A stretch of 64,000 bases of DNA from Pseudomonas sihuiensis (GCF_900106015.1 NZ_LT629797.1:620001-684000); one strand, 5' to 3'. Positions 17,729 to 26,551 are shown, counted from the first letter of the stretch. Translations and numbers: made by a program. The notes: a model not told the origin generated them from the letters alone.

Positions 17729-18934
17729 ATGACAACTGCATGGCGTTCAACCACCTGGCTGCTGCTCGGCGCATCGCTGATCCTGGCGCTGTCGCTTGGC
17801 ACGCGCCATGGCTTCGGCCTGTTCCTGCCGCCGATGAGTGCGGAATTTGGCTGGGGCCGTGAGGTATTCGCCTTCGCCATCGCCCTGCAGAACCTGATCT
17901 GGGGTCTGGCCCAGCCGATCACCGGTGCGCTGGCCGACCGTTTCGGCGCGCGCAAGGCCATCGTCATCGGCGGCGTGCTCTACGTGCTGGGTCTGGTGTG
18001 CATGGGGATGGCCGACTCGCCGCTGTCGTTGTCGCTGAGCGCTGGCCTGTTGATCGGCATCGGTCTGTCCGGCACGTCGTTCTCGGTGATTCTCGGCGTG
18101 GTCGGTCGCGCCGTGCCGGTGGAAAAACGCAGCATGGCCATGGGCATTGCTGCGGCGGCCGGCTCCTTCGGTCAATTCGCCATGCTGCCGGGCACGCTCG
18201 GCCTGATCAGCTGGCTCGGCTGGTCGGCAGCACTGCTGGCCCTGGGGCTGCTGGTGGCGTTGATGATTCCGCTGGCGGCGATGATCAAGGAGACGCCGCC
18301 ACCAGTGACCAATGGTCCGCAGCAGACGCTGGTCGAAGCGCTGCGCGAGGCCACCAGCCACTCCGGTTTCTGGCTGCTGGCGCTGGGTTTCTTCGTCTGT
18401 GGCTTTCAGGTGGTATTCGTCGCCGTGCACCTGCCGGCCTATCTGGTTGATCACCACCTGCCGGCGTTGACCGGTACCACGGTGCTGGCGCTGGTCGGCC
18501 TGTTCAATATATTTGGCACCTACATCGCCGGCTGGCTCGGTGGACGCATGTCCAAGCCGCGCCTGCTCAGTGCGCTGTATCTGCTGCGCGGTGTGGTGAT
18601 CACGCTGTTTTTGGTGGCACCGCTGACGCAGTGGAGTGCCTACCTGTTCGGTATCGCCATGGGCCTGCTGTGGCTGTCGACCGTGCCGCTGACCAACGGT
18701 ACCGTGGCGACCCTGTTCGGCGTGCGCAACCTGTCGATGCTCGGCGGTATCGTCTTCCTGTTCCACCAGCTCGGTTCCTTCCTCGGTGGCTGGCTGGGCG
18801 GCTACCTCTACGACACCACTGGCAGCTACGACCTGGTCTGGCAGATCTCCATCGGCCTGAGTGTGATGGCTGCCGCGCTGAACTGGCCGGTGCGTGAGGT
18901 GCCGGTGGCGCGGCTGCAAGGTGCGCCGGCGTGA
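17729..18934 (+). CDS. Major facilitator superfamily transporter
   Basis: 401 residues with twelve predicted membrane helices. The loop 2-3 motif appears as GALADRFGARKAIVIGG (about residues 68-84). The first helix pair (GLFLPPMSAEFGWGREVFAFA) resembles the oxalate/formate and monocarboxylate branch of the MFS. The substrate cannot be assigned. It is preceded by a MarR regulator and its stop overlaps by four bases the start of a 41-residue membrane protein, indicating coupled translation. Confidence 0.88.
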   Translation: MTTAWRSTTWLLLGASLILALSLGTRHGFGLFLPPMSAEFGWGREVFAFAIALQNLIWGLAQPITGALADRFGARKAIVIGGVLYVLGLVCMGMADSPLSLSLSAGLLIGIGLSGTSFSVILGVVGRAVPVEKRSMAMGIAAAAGSFGQFAMLPGTLGLISWLGWSAALLALGLLVALMIPLAAMIKETPPPVTNGPQQTLVEALREATSHSGFWLLALGFFVCGFQVVFVAVHLPAYLVDHHLPALTGTTVLALVGLFNIFGTYIAGWLGGRMSKPRLLSALYLLRGVVITLFLVAPLTQWSAYLFGIAMGLLWLSTVPLTNGTVATLFGVRNLSMLGGIVFLFHQLGSFLGGWLGGYLYDTTGSYDLVWQISIGLSVMAAALNWPVREVPVARLQGAPA

Positions 18935-19056
18935 GCCACAGGGTACTGCTGTTCGCCGGCCTGACGCTGGGCTTTGGTCTACTGTTGGCGCTGGCCTGGT
19001 GGGGCTGGCGCCAGGGTGGGTTGGCTTTGCTGCAGTTGGGCATCGGTATCTGCTAG
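18931..19056 (+). CDS. 41-residue single-span membrane protein overlapping the MFS gene
   Basis: A GTG start at 18931 overlaps the MFS stop (GTGA) and reads 41 codons to TAG at 19054-19056. The peptide begins SHRVLLFAGLTLGFGLLLAL after the initiator and continues AWWGWRQGGLALLQLGIGIC. It has a positively charged start, one clear hydrophobic helix (residues 5-25), a W-W-G-W-R-Q-G-G turn and a second short apolar stretch. It is too short for routine gene calling. The four-base overlap and protein-like composition suggest a real small subunit or partner of the carrier. The function is unknown. Confidence 0.6.
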   Translation: MSHRVLLFAGLTLGFGLLLALAWWGWRQGGLALLQLGIGIC

Positions 19057-19072
19057 GTTCTGCACGATAAGT

Positions 19073-19192
19073 GCCTGCGCTCGTTGATGCTGCGTTAAAA
19101 ACGGGCTGGAACGCCAGCCCGGTCGAATGCTCATTTACAACTCGTAAACTCGAATGCGAGCCCAGTCCGTTCCTCACCCGTTTTTGTGGGGC
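19073..19192 (-). repeat. Degraded, end-less copy of the MITE-like repeat
   Basis: It shares AATGCTCATTTACAACTCG and the following TAAA with the copy at 36255-36424, as well as an upstream CTGCGTTAAAAA block and a downstream GCGAGCCCAGT block. The terminal CAGGCCGTTGAAAAAC ends are missing, so this looks like an old, decayed copy. The strand is given relative to the copy at 32657 and is uncertain. Confidence 0.6.
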
Positions 19193-19306
19193 CGCCATCG
19201 GTATCGCCTGACCTTCGCTCGACGACTTTTCGTACAGACCCGAGTTGCTTGCGTCTGGGCCTGCGAGTAGCGTGGTGGAATCGCGTCATTGCCCGAGGTC
19301 ACTGCC

Positions 19307-19858
19307 ATGTCTATTCGTCGTCTTGCCTGTTCACTTTTGCTCTCCAGCCTGGCGTTGCCGGTGCTTGCCGCAGAGTGTCCGGCCATGCTCCAGGGCGAAC
19401 TGCCCAAGCTGCGCGCCAAAGGTGAAAACATCGAGCTCTGTCAGTACGCGGGCAAGCCGCTGGTGGTGGTCAATACCGCCAGCTTTTGCGGCTTCACCCC
19501 GCAATTCAAAGGGCTTGAAGCGCTTTACCAGCGGTACAAGGATCAGGAACTGGAGGTATTGGGCGTGCCGTCCGACGACTTCCGCCAGGAATCCGCCGAT
19601 AGCAAGGAAACGGCCACCGTCTGCTACGTCAACTACGGCGTGACCTTCGCCATGACCGAACCGCAGCCGGTTTCGGGTGCCAATGCCATCCCGTTGTTCA
19701 AGGGCCTGGCCGAGCAGAGCCGGCAGCCGCGCTGGAACTTCTTCAAGTACGTGGTCGACCGTCAGGGCAAGGTGGTGGCGAGTTTCTCCAGCCTGACCAA
19801 GCCTGACGATCCCGAGCTGATTGCCGCCGTAGAGAAGGCGATCGCCTCGCAACCCTGA
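19307..19858 (+). CDS. Exported glutathione peroxidase-family protein
   Basis: 183 residues with a Sec signal peptide ([21 protein letters not shown], about 21 residues), so it is periplasmic, unlike most bacterial family members. The peroxidatic Cys is in N-T-A-S-F-C-G-F (about residue 60; cysteine, not selenocysteine). The W-N-F motif ([17 protein letters not shown]) is present. The usual glutamine-containing FPxNQFxxQ segment is replaced by [10 protein letters not shown], as in the distant GPx-like group. A GAGG ribosome-binding site sits ahead of the ATG. Probably reduces peroxides with thioredoxin-like donors. Confidence 0.87.
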
Positions 19859-19984
19859 TTCCGTCCCGCTTCACGGCCCTTCACCCATCTGGGCGATGGG
19901 CCTTGTCCGTCTGCCTGCCTAGACTGGCCAGGCGCCGGACGCAGTTCACCCGGCGTGCCCTACAAGAACAATAAGGAGGCACCC

Positions 19985-20911
19985 ATGCGTCGCGTCTATA
20001 CCGCTGCCCTGGCAACACTCGCTCTGCTTGGCGCCGTCGAGGCCCAGGCCAACTACACCAAGACCAAGTATCCGATCGTGCTGGTACACGGCGTGACCGG
20101 GTTCAATACCATCGGCGGGCTGGTCAATTACTTCCATACCATTCCCTGGAACCTAGAGCGCGATGGCGCCCTGGTGCACGTCGCCAGTGTCGCTGCCTTC
20201 AATGACAGCGAGCAGCGCGGCGCCGAGCTGGCCCGGCAGATCGTGCCCTGGGCCGCAGGCGGAGGCGGCAAGGTCAACCTGATCGGCCACAGTCAGGGCT
20301 CGCCGACCTCGCGCGTTGCGGCTTCGTTGCGGCCGGATCTGGTGGCCTCGGTGACCTCGATCAACGGCGTCAACAAGGGCTCCAAGGTCGCCGATGTGGT
20401 GCGCGGCGTGCTGCCACCGGGTAGCGGTATCGAAGGCGGCGCCAATGCCATCGCCAACGCCCTCGGTGCGGTGATCAATCTGCTGTCTGGCTCAAGCAAC
20501 CCGCAAAACGGTATCAACGCGCTAGGCACCCTGACCACCGCGGGCACCAGTGCGCTGAACAGTCGCCACCCGTGGGGCGTCAACACCAGCAGCTACTGCG
20601 CCAAGTCCACCGAAGTGCACAACGTGCGCGGTCACAGCATCCGCTACTACTCCTGGACCGGTAATGCCGCCTATACCAACGTGCTCGATGCGGCTGATCC
20701 ATTCCTGGCCTTCACCGGCCTGGTGTTTGGCAGCGAGAAGAACGACGGTCTGGTGGGCGTATGTTCCACTTATCTGGGGCAGGTGATCGACGACAGCTAC
20801 AACATGAACCACGTCGATGCGATCAACCACCTGTTCGGCATTCGTGGCTGGACCGAGCCGGTGTCGCTGTATCGCCAGCACGCCAACCGCCTGAAGAACA
20901 AGGGCGTCTGA
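19985..20911 (+). CDS. lipA: Secreted triacylglycerol lipase (family I.1/I.2)
   Basis: 308 residues. Signal peptide about residues 1-22 (ending VEAQA), then NYTKTKYPIVLVHG. The nucleophile is Ser103 in G-H-S-Q-G. The acid is the Asp in K-N-D-G-L-V-G, and the histidine is in M-N-H-V-D. Two cysteines (SYCAKS, GVCSTY) can form the disulfide typical of these lipases. A very good AAGGAGG site lies before the ATG. Export is expected through Sec and then the type II system, after folding by the neighbouring Lif. A weak hairpin (20923-20942) separates it from the foldase gene, which may lower foldase expression. Confidence 0.95.
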   Translation: MRRVYTAALATLALLGAVEAQANYTKTKYPIVLVHGVTGFNTIGGLVNYFHTIPWNLERDGALVHVASVAAFNDSEQRGAELARQIVPWAAGGGGKVNLIGHSQGSPTSRVAASLRPDLVASVTSINGVNKGSKVADVVRGVLPPGSGIEGGANAIANALGAVINLLSGSSNPQNGINALGTLTTAGTSALNSRHPWGVNTSSYCAKSTEVHNVRGHSIRYYSWTGNAAYTNVLDAADPFLAFTGLVFGSEKNDGLVGVCSTYLGQVIDDSYNMNHVDAINHLFGIRGWTEPVSLYRQHANRLKNKGV

Positions 20912-20953
20912 TCCCGGTGAACGCGGCGGGGCAACTCGCCGCAGTGAGGTCGC

Positions 20954-22012
20954 ATGTCCAAATTCTTCAGTCTTTCCCTGGTTGCCGTGGTGGTCGCTGG
21001 TGGCCTTACCCTGCACTGGCGCTGGCCGGCAGCAGTGCCTGAAGCTCAGCCTGCTGCCACTGTCGCCGTGCCGTCACGGCAGTCGTCGATCGAGCAGGCT
21101 TCGACTTCCCCCGCCAAGGCGCCCGCCGAGGCGCAACCGCCAATAGCCGCGACCTTGCCCAGCCTGGCTGGTACCGAGGTGGATGGCCAGCTGCGTACCG
21201 ACGCGGCCGGCAATCTGCTGCTGGATCAGGCGGTTCGCGATTACTTCGATTACTTCCTCAGCGCGGTCGATCATTCCGGGCTCGATGCGGTGATCGAGGC
21301 GTTGCTGGCCGATGCCGGCCGGCGCCTGCCGGAGCCCGCACTCGGGCAGATGATCAGCCTGCTCGGTGATTACCTTGACTACAAGCGCGCCAGCATGGCG
21401 CTGATGCAGCAACCACTGGATGCAAGGCAGCAGGTCGAGCCGCAGGCGCAGCTACAGGCTCTGCAGTCGGCTTTCGCGCGCCTGGACGAGCTGCGCCGCG
21501 CACATTTCTCTGCAGCTGCGCAGGAAGCGCTGTTCGGCGCCGAACAGGCCTATGCCCGTTACACCCTCGATAGCCTGGCAGTGCAGCAGCGTGATGACCT
21601 CGGCGAGGCGCAGCGCACGCAACTGCTCGAACAGTTGCGTGAGCGTCTGCCCGATGCGCTGCGCGAAAGTGAGCAGCGCCAGCAACTGGCCCAGGAGCAA
21701 CTGCAGCGCAGCGAGCAACTCTGGCGTGATGGTGCGGACGAGCAACAGGTGCGCGAGTTCCTGGCGATGACCTATGATCCGGACACCGTGCAGCGCCTGC
21801 TGGATGAGCAGCGTCGCGAGCGCGACTGGCAGCAGCACTACCAGGCCTATCGCAATGAGTTGGCCAGCCTGCAAGGTCGGGGGCTGAGCGAGGCGGATGG
21901 CGAGCAACTGCAGCGCCAGCTGCGCGAGCGGCTGTTCAGCAGTGAAGACCGACACCGTGTGGAAACCTATGACGCCATTGCCGCGAAGCAGCCGGAGCCG
22001 CTCGACCCCTGA
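20954..22012 (+). CDS. lipB: Lipase-specific foldase (Lif)
   Basis: 352 residues. A single N-terminal membrane anchor (about residues 4-22) is followed by an Ala/Pro-rich linker and then an all-helical periplasmic domain. The activity motif is present as V-R-D-Y-F-D-Y-F-L-S-A (consensus R-x-x-F-D-Y, about residues 96-101). The C-terminal half is a long, Gln/Arg/Glu-rich helical scaffold, as in Lif structures that clamp the lipase. It lies 42 bp downstream of the lipase gene in the standard order. Confidence 0.94.
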   Translation: MSKFFSLSLVAVVVAGGLTLHWRWPAAVPEAQPAATVAVPSRQSSIEQASTSPAKAPAEAQPPIAATLPSLAGTEVDGQLRTDAAGNLLLDQAVRDYFDYFLSAVDHSGLDAVIEALLADAGRRLPEPALGQMISLLGDYLDYKRASMALMQQPLDARQQVEPQAQLQALQSAFARLDELRRAHFSAAAQEALFGAEQAYARYTLDSLAVQQRDDLGEAQRTQLLEQLRERLPDALRESEQRQQLAQEQLQRSEQLWRDGADEQQVREFLAMTYDPDTVQRLLDEQRRERDWQQHYQAYRNELASLQGRGLSEADGEQLQRQLRERLFSSEDRHRVETYDAIAAKQPEPLDP

Positions 22013-22024
22013 CGGATGTCGCCC

Positions 22025-23773
22025 ATGAGCGAGCGCCTGCTGTTGGCCCAGCAGCGCCGAGGCTATCGCTTGCTGCGTTTCGTCGCCGAGCTGGAGGCGG
22101 GTTTTGCCGAGCATCGGGTGCAGCGTATTCGTCGGCGTCTGCCCCTGATCGCCCCCACGGCCGCCTTGTTCCAGCTGATCTATGCGCTGCTGGATTTTCT
22201 GCTTATGCCGCTGACGGTCAGTCTCTCGGTGCTACCGCTGCGCCTGCTCGCGCTGGCGGTGTTGGCGCTGTCCTTTTTCTACTGTCGTCGGATCGAGGCA
22301 CCGTCTGCCAGGGTGCCATTGGTCTATGCCGGAGCCTACTGGGTCAACGGTGTCAGCGTCGCGTTGATCGTGCACCTGTGCTGGCAGCAGGGCGTAGCGA
22401 TGCCCTACGACGGCCTGTTCCTCGTCCTGTTGTTCGGCTACGCCCTGCTTGGGCTATCGTTCCGCGCGATCAGTCTGTGCAGCTGGAGCTTCTGCCTGTT
22501 GTTCATCGGTGTAGGTGTGCTGTTCGGCGAAACCGGCGGTGAGCTGGCCTACCAGGGCCTGTTTCTGTTCTGTGCCAACCTGATCGGCAGCGTCGGTGCT
22601 TATATGCAGGAGCACGGTCAGCGCGGTGCCTGGCTGAACCTGCGCCTGCTCGACCTGGCGCGCCAGCGCGCCGAAGCCGATGACGCGCGCAAGTTGCGTC
22701 TGCTGGCGGCTGCCAGTCACGACCTGCGCCAGCCGCTCAACGCCATGGGGTTGTACGCCGAACACCTGGTGGAACAGGGCGGTGACCAGCAAACCCGGCG
22801 CATCAGCGCGCGTCTGGCCGCTTCGGTAGAGCAGCTGGGGCGTCTGCTGCAATCGTTGCTCGACTACACCCGCCTGACCTTGCCCGGTGGCGTGCAGGCC
22901 AGGCCACATGTGTTCGCCCTGCGCCCATTGCTTGAGCGGCTGATTGCCGAAGTGGCTCCAGAGGCGCAGCAACAAGGGCTGCAACTTGAGCTGCACTGTG
23001 ACGACTACGGGGTGTACAGCGATCCGCTGTTGCTGGAGCGACTGCTGCGCAATCTGCTCAACAATGCGCTGCTGCACGCACAGGCGCAGCACCTGAAGCT
23101 GAGTGCGCGGCGTGACGGCGACGAGATCGTGTTGGAGGTGGCGGACGATGGCCGTGGTCTCAGCGAGGCGGAACAGGCGCTGGTGTTCGAGGAGTTCCGT
23201 CAGTTGGACAATCCTGGGCGCAATGCCGAGCGCGGTCTCGGTCTCGGCCTGGCCATCGTGCGGCAGCTGGCTGAGGTGCTGGAGCATCCCCTGCGGCTGC
23301 ATTCCCGACCTGACGCCGGTGCGCGTTTCGTCCTGCGCCTGCCGTTGGCCGAGGTACCGGCGCCGGCGCCACGCGTTGATGCTGCGCTGGCATTGCGCGG
23401 GCGCATCCTGTTGCTCGAAGACGACGCCACTGGGCGCGAAGCCCTGGCCGGCTTGTTGCGTCGCTGGGGTTGCGAGGTGCAGGCCTGCGCCGATCTGGCC
23501 GGTGCGCTGCAGGCTCTGCGCCAGGAGGCGCCGCAGTTGCTGATCAGCGACTATCGGTTAGCCGAGCGGGGCGACGGGCTGCAGGCCATCGAGCGACTGC
23601 GTGAGGCGGCAGGGCAGATGTTGCCGGCGTTGCTGATCACTGCTGATCTGAGCCCGGAACTGCATGAACGCTGCCTGCCGGCGCACGTCATTCCCCTGGG
23701 CAAGCCCCTGTTGCCGGCGCGTTTGCGCCAGGTGCTGGCCACTCAGTTGCAGGCACGCCAGGCACTCACCTGA
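22025..23773 (+). CDS. Membrane hybrid sensor histidine kinase / response regulator
   Basis: 582 residues (a start three codons upstream at 22016 is also possible). The N-terminal ~190 residues contain about six hydrophobic helices. A HisKA domain follows with the phosphoacceptor His232 in A-S-H-D-L-R-Q-P-L-N. The ATPase domain shows N-L-L-N-N-A-L-L-H, V-A-D-D-G-R-G-L-S and G-L-G-L-G-L-A-I-V. The C-terminal receiver has the acidic pair (LLEDD) and Asp509 in L-I-S-D-Y-R-L. It starts 12 bp after the foldase gene and ends directly against the convergent LuxR-type regulator, its likely partner. Signal unknown. Confidence 0.9.
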   Translation: MSERLLLAQQRRGYRLLRFVAELEAGFAEHRVQRIRRRLPLIAPTAALFQLIYALLDFLLMPLTVSLSVLPLRLLALAVLALSFFYCRRIEAPSARVPLVYAGAYWVNGVSVALIVHLCWQQGVAMPYDGLFLVLLFGYALLGLSFRAISLCSWSFCLLFIGVGVLFGETGGELAYQGLFLFCANLIGSVGAYMQEHGQRGAWLNLRLLDLARQRAEADDARKLRLLAAASHDLRQPLNAMGLYAEHLVEQGGDQQTRRISARLAASVEQLGRLLQSLLDYTRLTLPGGVQARPHVFALRPLLERLIAEVAPEAQQQGLQLELHCDDYGVYSDPLLLERLLRNLLNNALLHAQAQHLKLSARRDGDEIVLEVADDGRGLSEAEQALVFEEFRQLDNPGRNAERGLGLGLAIVRQLAEVLEHPLRLHSRPDAGARFVLRLPLAEVPAPAPRVDAALALRGRILLLEDDATGREALAGLLRRWGCEVQACADLAGALQALRQEAPQLLISDYRLAERGDGLQAIERLREAAGQMLPALLITADLSPELHERCLPAHVIPLGKPLLPARLRQVLATQLQARQALT

Positions 23774-24385
23774 TCACAGCCAGCCGCGCTGACGGGCGGC
23801 GCTGACGCAGGCGGTGCGGGTATGCACGGCGAAGGTTTCGAACAGCGCCTTGAGGTGCGTTTTCACCGTGTCTTCGGCCAGACCCAGCTCGCGGCTGATG
23901 GCTTTGTTCGGCAGGCCTTCTGCCAATAATTGGAGAATTTCCAACTGCCTGGGTGTCAGCGGTGATGAGCTGCTTGGCGCCGGCAGGGTTTCGCCCAGCA
24001 AGACGCGGGTCACCGCCTGGCGCAGGGCGTTACCATCGGAGCTCTTGGGGATGAAACCGAGTGCGCCGGCGGCCAGCGCCGCCTGAGCCTCTAGCGCGGA
24101 ATCACTGGCGCTGAGAATCGCCACCGGCGTGCTCTCGCCGCGCGCCAGCCAGCGCTGCAACAGTTCGATGCCGGGCTCGTCAGGCAGGCGCAGGTCGAGC
24201 AGGATCAGGTCGTAGTCATGCTGACGCAAGCACTGCTCCGCTTCTGCAGCGCTGTGCGCGGTGTGGATCTGCAGGTTCTGGCTCAGTGGCGACAAGGCCA
24301 GGGAGAGGCCGTCGAGAAAGATGCGGTGGTCGTCGACCAGCAGCAGGCGAAGATTGTCGGGCAGGGTGGTGCAGAGGGCAGTCAT
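23774..24385 (-). CDS. LuxR/NarL-type response regulator
   Basis: 203 residues. Receiver domain residues 12-125 with Asp64 in L-L-D-L-R-L-P. LuxR-type helix-turn-helix at about residues 142-200 (LTPRQLEILQLLAEGLPNKAISRELGLAEDTVKTHLKALFE, described by motif). Both acidic residues (VDDH) and the conserved Lys (IPKSS) are present. The gene is convergent to, and abuts, the hybrid kinase at 23773/23774 with no spacer, so their transcripts overlap. A two-component pairing is inferred from adjacency. Possible targets are the lipase or fadL genes on each side. Confidence 0.88.
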   Translation of the reverse strand: MTALCTTLPDNLRLLLVDDHRIFLDGLSLALSPLSQNLQIHTAHSAAEAEQCLRQHDYDLILLDLRLPDEPGIELLQRWLARGESTPVAILSASDSALEAQAALAAGALGFIPKSSDGNALRQAVTRVLLGETLPAPSSSSPLTPRQLEILQLLAEGLPNKAISRELGLAEDTVKTHLKALFETFAVHTRTACVSAARQRGWL

Positions 24386-24448
24386 GATGTTCTCACGCGG
24401 CTTTTATTGTTGTTCTGCCGCGTAAGTTTAGCCAAAGCCGCGCCTCGA

Positions 24449-25723
24449 TTAGAAGCGATAGCTGAGTGAAGCCCCCAGGCCATGAGCGCTGTTCTTGTAG
24501 CGCGCACTGTAGGTGCCACGGGTAGCGCTGACGTGGTTCACGTCCACCGACTCTTCCTGCAGGTAGGAGTAGGCCACGTCGATGGTCATGTCCTGATTGG
24601 GGCTCCAGCCGGCGCCGACGCTGAAGATGGTGCGGTCACCGGAGGGCACGCGCGGCGAGCGGTCGACGTTGTTGGTCGGCGATTGGTCGATGGCGATACC
24701 GGTGCGCAGCGTCCACTGCGGGCTGACCTTGTACGACAGACCGACCGCATGGGCCCAGGTGTCGTGCCAGTTCTGCTCTTCGACGATGGTGGAAAGGTTG
24801 GCCGGCAGCGTCGCGGAATCGTTCTCCACGCGGATTTCCTTGAAGCGGCTCCAGCGCGTCCAGGTGCTGCCGACATACAGCGTCAGCGCATCGCTCAGGT
24901 CGTGAGTGATGGACATGTCCACCGACTCGGGCGTGGTCAGGTCCAGATTGGCGTCGTACTTGCCGGCGATGCCGGCCAGCGCGCCGCTACCGGAAACACG
25001 AGTATCGCCTTCCAGTTCGTACTTCACGCGCGAATGGTAGGTCACGCCTGCGCGGGTGTTCGGGGTGAACTCGTAGAGCACACCGACGTTGAAGCCGACA
25101 GCGGTGTCGTCACCCTTGACCTTCACCTTGCCGTCATTGCTACCGGGGCTCAGCGGGTTGAGCACGGAGGAAGTGAGTTCGCCTTCGATGTGGTTGAAGG
25201 TCGGGCCGAAACCCACCGACAGCTTGTCATTGAAGCGATAGCTCAAGGTCGGCTGCACGGTGATCACCCGCACGTAGCTCTTGTCGGCGTAGTAGCGGCC
25301 CTGGAAGCTGCTCTCGTAATCGGTCATCAGGCCAAAGGGCACGTATACGCCCAGACCGAAGGCGACCTTGTCGTCCAGCGGTTTGACGTAATAACCCATG
25401 GGTACGCCAGTGGTCGGCACCATATCACCGTCGTTGCTACCCGACAGCGCCAGGGGGCCTGCGTTGGCGCTGGCGTGGCTGATATCGCTCTTGGCGTGAA
25501 TCGCCGCCGCCCCTACATACACTTCGTCGCGCTTGAGGCGCGCCATGCCGGCCGGGTTGCCGAACACGGTGCTGGCGTCATCGGCGGATGATGAGCGGCC
25601 GGCGAAGGAGGTACCCATGCCGGAAATGCTTTGTTCGTTGAGGGCGAAGCCGCTGGCGAAACCATGGCTCGAGGTGGCGGTGATGGCGACGGCAAGACCG
25701 GTCTTGAGAAGACGTTTGCTCAC
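24449..25723 (-). CDS. fadL: FadL-family long-chain fatty acid outer membrane transporter
   Basis: 424 residues from a GTG start at 25723, which has an AGGAG site seven bases upstream and opens straight into a signal peptide (SKRLLKTGLAVAITATSSHGFAS after the initiator, given in parts). A longer reading adds 33 unrelated residues. The FadL hallmark N-P-A-G motif (TVFGNPAGMARL) is near mature residue 55, and the protein ends in Y-R-F, a barrel C-terminus. It imports long-chain fatty acids. Its neighbourhood with a secreted lipase suggests the two work in sequence: hydrolysis outside, then uptake. Confidence 0.93.
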   Translation of the reverse strand: MSKRLLKTGLAVAITATSSHGFASGFALNEQSISGMGTSFAGRSSSADDASTVFGNPAGMARLKRDEVYVGAAAIHAKSDISHASANAGPLALSGSNDGDMVPTTGVPMGYYVKPLDDKVAFGLGVYVPFGLMTDYESSFQGRYYADKSYVRVITVQPTLSYRFNDKLSVGFGPTFNHIEGELTSSVLNPLSPGSNDGKVKVKGDDTAVGFNVGVLYEFTPNTRAGVTYHSRVKYELEGDTRVSGSGALAGIAGKYDANLDLTTPESVDMSITHDLSDALTLYVGSTWTRWSRFKEIRVENDSATLPANLSTIVEEQNWHDTWAHAVGLSYKVSPQWTLRTGIAIDQSPTNNVDRSPRVPSGDRTIFSVGAGWSPNQDMTIDVAYSYLQEESVDVNHVSATRGTYSARYKNSAHGLGASLSYRF

Positions 25724-25810
25724 GGGGAAGCTCCTGTGGTGAGGCGGGGGGCGCACGCTACAGTTTTTCCTGACCCCTGCCAAGACGCTGAAGTTCCCTA
25801 AATAGAGCGC

Positions 25811-25823
25811 ATTGTCGGACAAT
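25811..25823. promoter_or_regulatory. Inverted repeat ATTGTC-G-GACAAT upstream of fadL
   Basis: A perfect 6+1+6 palindrome about 88 bp ahead of the fadL start codon in an AT-rich gap. It suits a dimeric repressor site such as those of TetR-type fatty-acid regulators, though it does not match the PsrA consensus as I know it. Confidence 0.35.
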
Positions 25824-25872
25824 TGGTTTGAAAATGTACGGATTTTCTGAATTAGACTTTCTGACTATTCGG

Positions 25873-26352
25873 TCAGGCCACCTGGCTGACGGGCTCGATG
25901 CAGCGTTGCCAGGCATCGAGAAAGTCATGTTGACGAGCCTGGGGCTGAAAAACCTTGCACCAGATTCGGCCCAAGGCCGGCAGATCATCGGCGGCTGGCA
26001 TCTCGAGTTTCTCGCTTTCGACCAGCAGCCAGGCAATGGCCGTGGCGTAACGCAGATTGACCGTCAGCTCCACGTGTGGAGCTTCAAGAAAGGCGTGCTG
26101 GCTGGCGAGGCCACGTACACGGCTGGCAAGCTCCGGGTCGAAGGCCAGATGCTGGTCCCAGAGTATCTGGTGGCGCTGTTCACTGATGCGATACAGGCCG
26201 TGACCTTGCGGGGTGTCCAGCGCACTGCCCAGTGCTGACTGACAGGCCGCAGCTCCCAGCAGCAGCGCTTCGGCCGTGGCGCTATGGCGTTCGAGATAGA
26301 GAAGGGTAGGGCGGATCACATGCTGGCTGAGATCGCAGGCGGCAATTCCCAT
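25873..26352 (-). CDS. Conserved hypothetical protein, lysozyme-like helical pattern
   Basis: 159 residues with no signal peptide or membrane helix. The first half (LLLGAAACQSALGSALDTPQG, then HGLYRISEQRHQILWDQHL) has the shape of a family seen in Pseudomonas and some phages, where the segment reads T-A-x-E-S...G-L-Y-Q-I as in lysozyme/transglycosylase folds. Here the expected catalytic Glu is replaced by Gln, so hydrolase activity is doubtful. The C-terminus (ELTVNLRYATAIAWLLV) is well conserved in character. The family link is by memory of the pattern and is uncertain. An AT-rich gap of about 200 bp lies upstream. Confidence 0.55.
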   Translation of the reverse strand: MGIAACDLSQHVIRPTLLYLERHSATAEALLLGAAACQSALGSALDTPQGHGLYRISEQRHQILWDQHLAFDPELASRVRGLASQHAFLEAPHVELTVNLRYATAIAWLLVESEKLEMPAADDLPALGRIWCKVFQPQARQHDFLDAWQRCIEPVSQVA

Positions 26353-26551
26353 GGCATCCTCGCGGAGGGTGCCGGTGGGGCCGGGCGCGTGGCAGCTTTT
26401 CTAGTGGCTCTTCGATAAAGGCCCCACCGGGAGCGGGGTTAGCCGCTCATTCTCAAGTCTAGTGCGATATTTAAGCTGTAAAGGTCTGTTTTTAAATTGA
26501 TTTCGGATCTGAGTTATTGGGCATATTTCGATTGGTGCTTAAAACCTTCGA

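Noticed and set aside
17747..19198. 483-residue minus-strand frame opposite the MFS transporter
   Set aside because: His/Gln/Arg-rich antisense artefact; the plus strand encodes a twelve-helix carrier.
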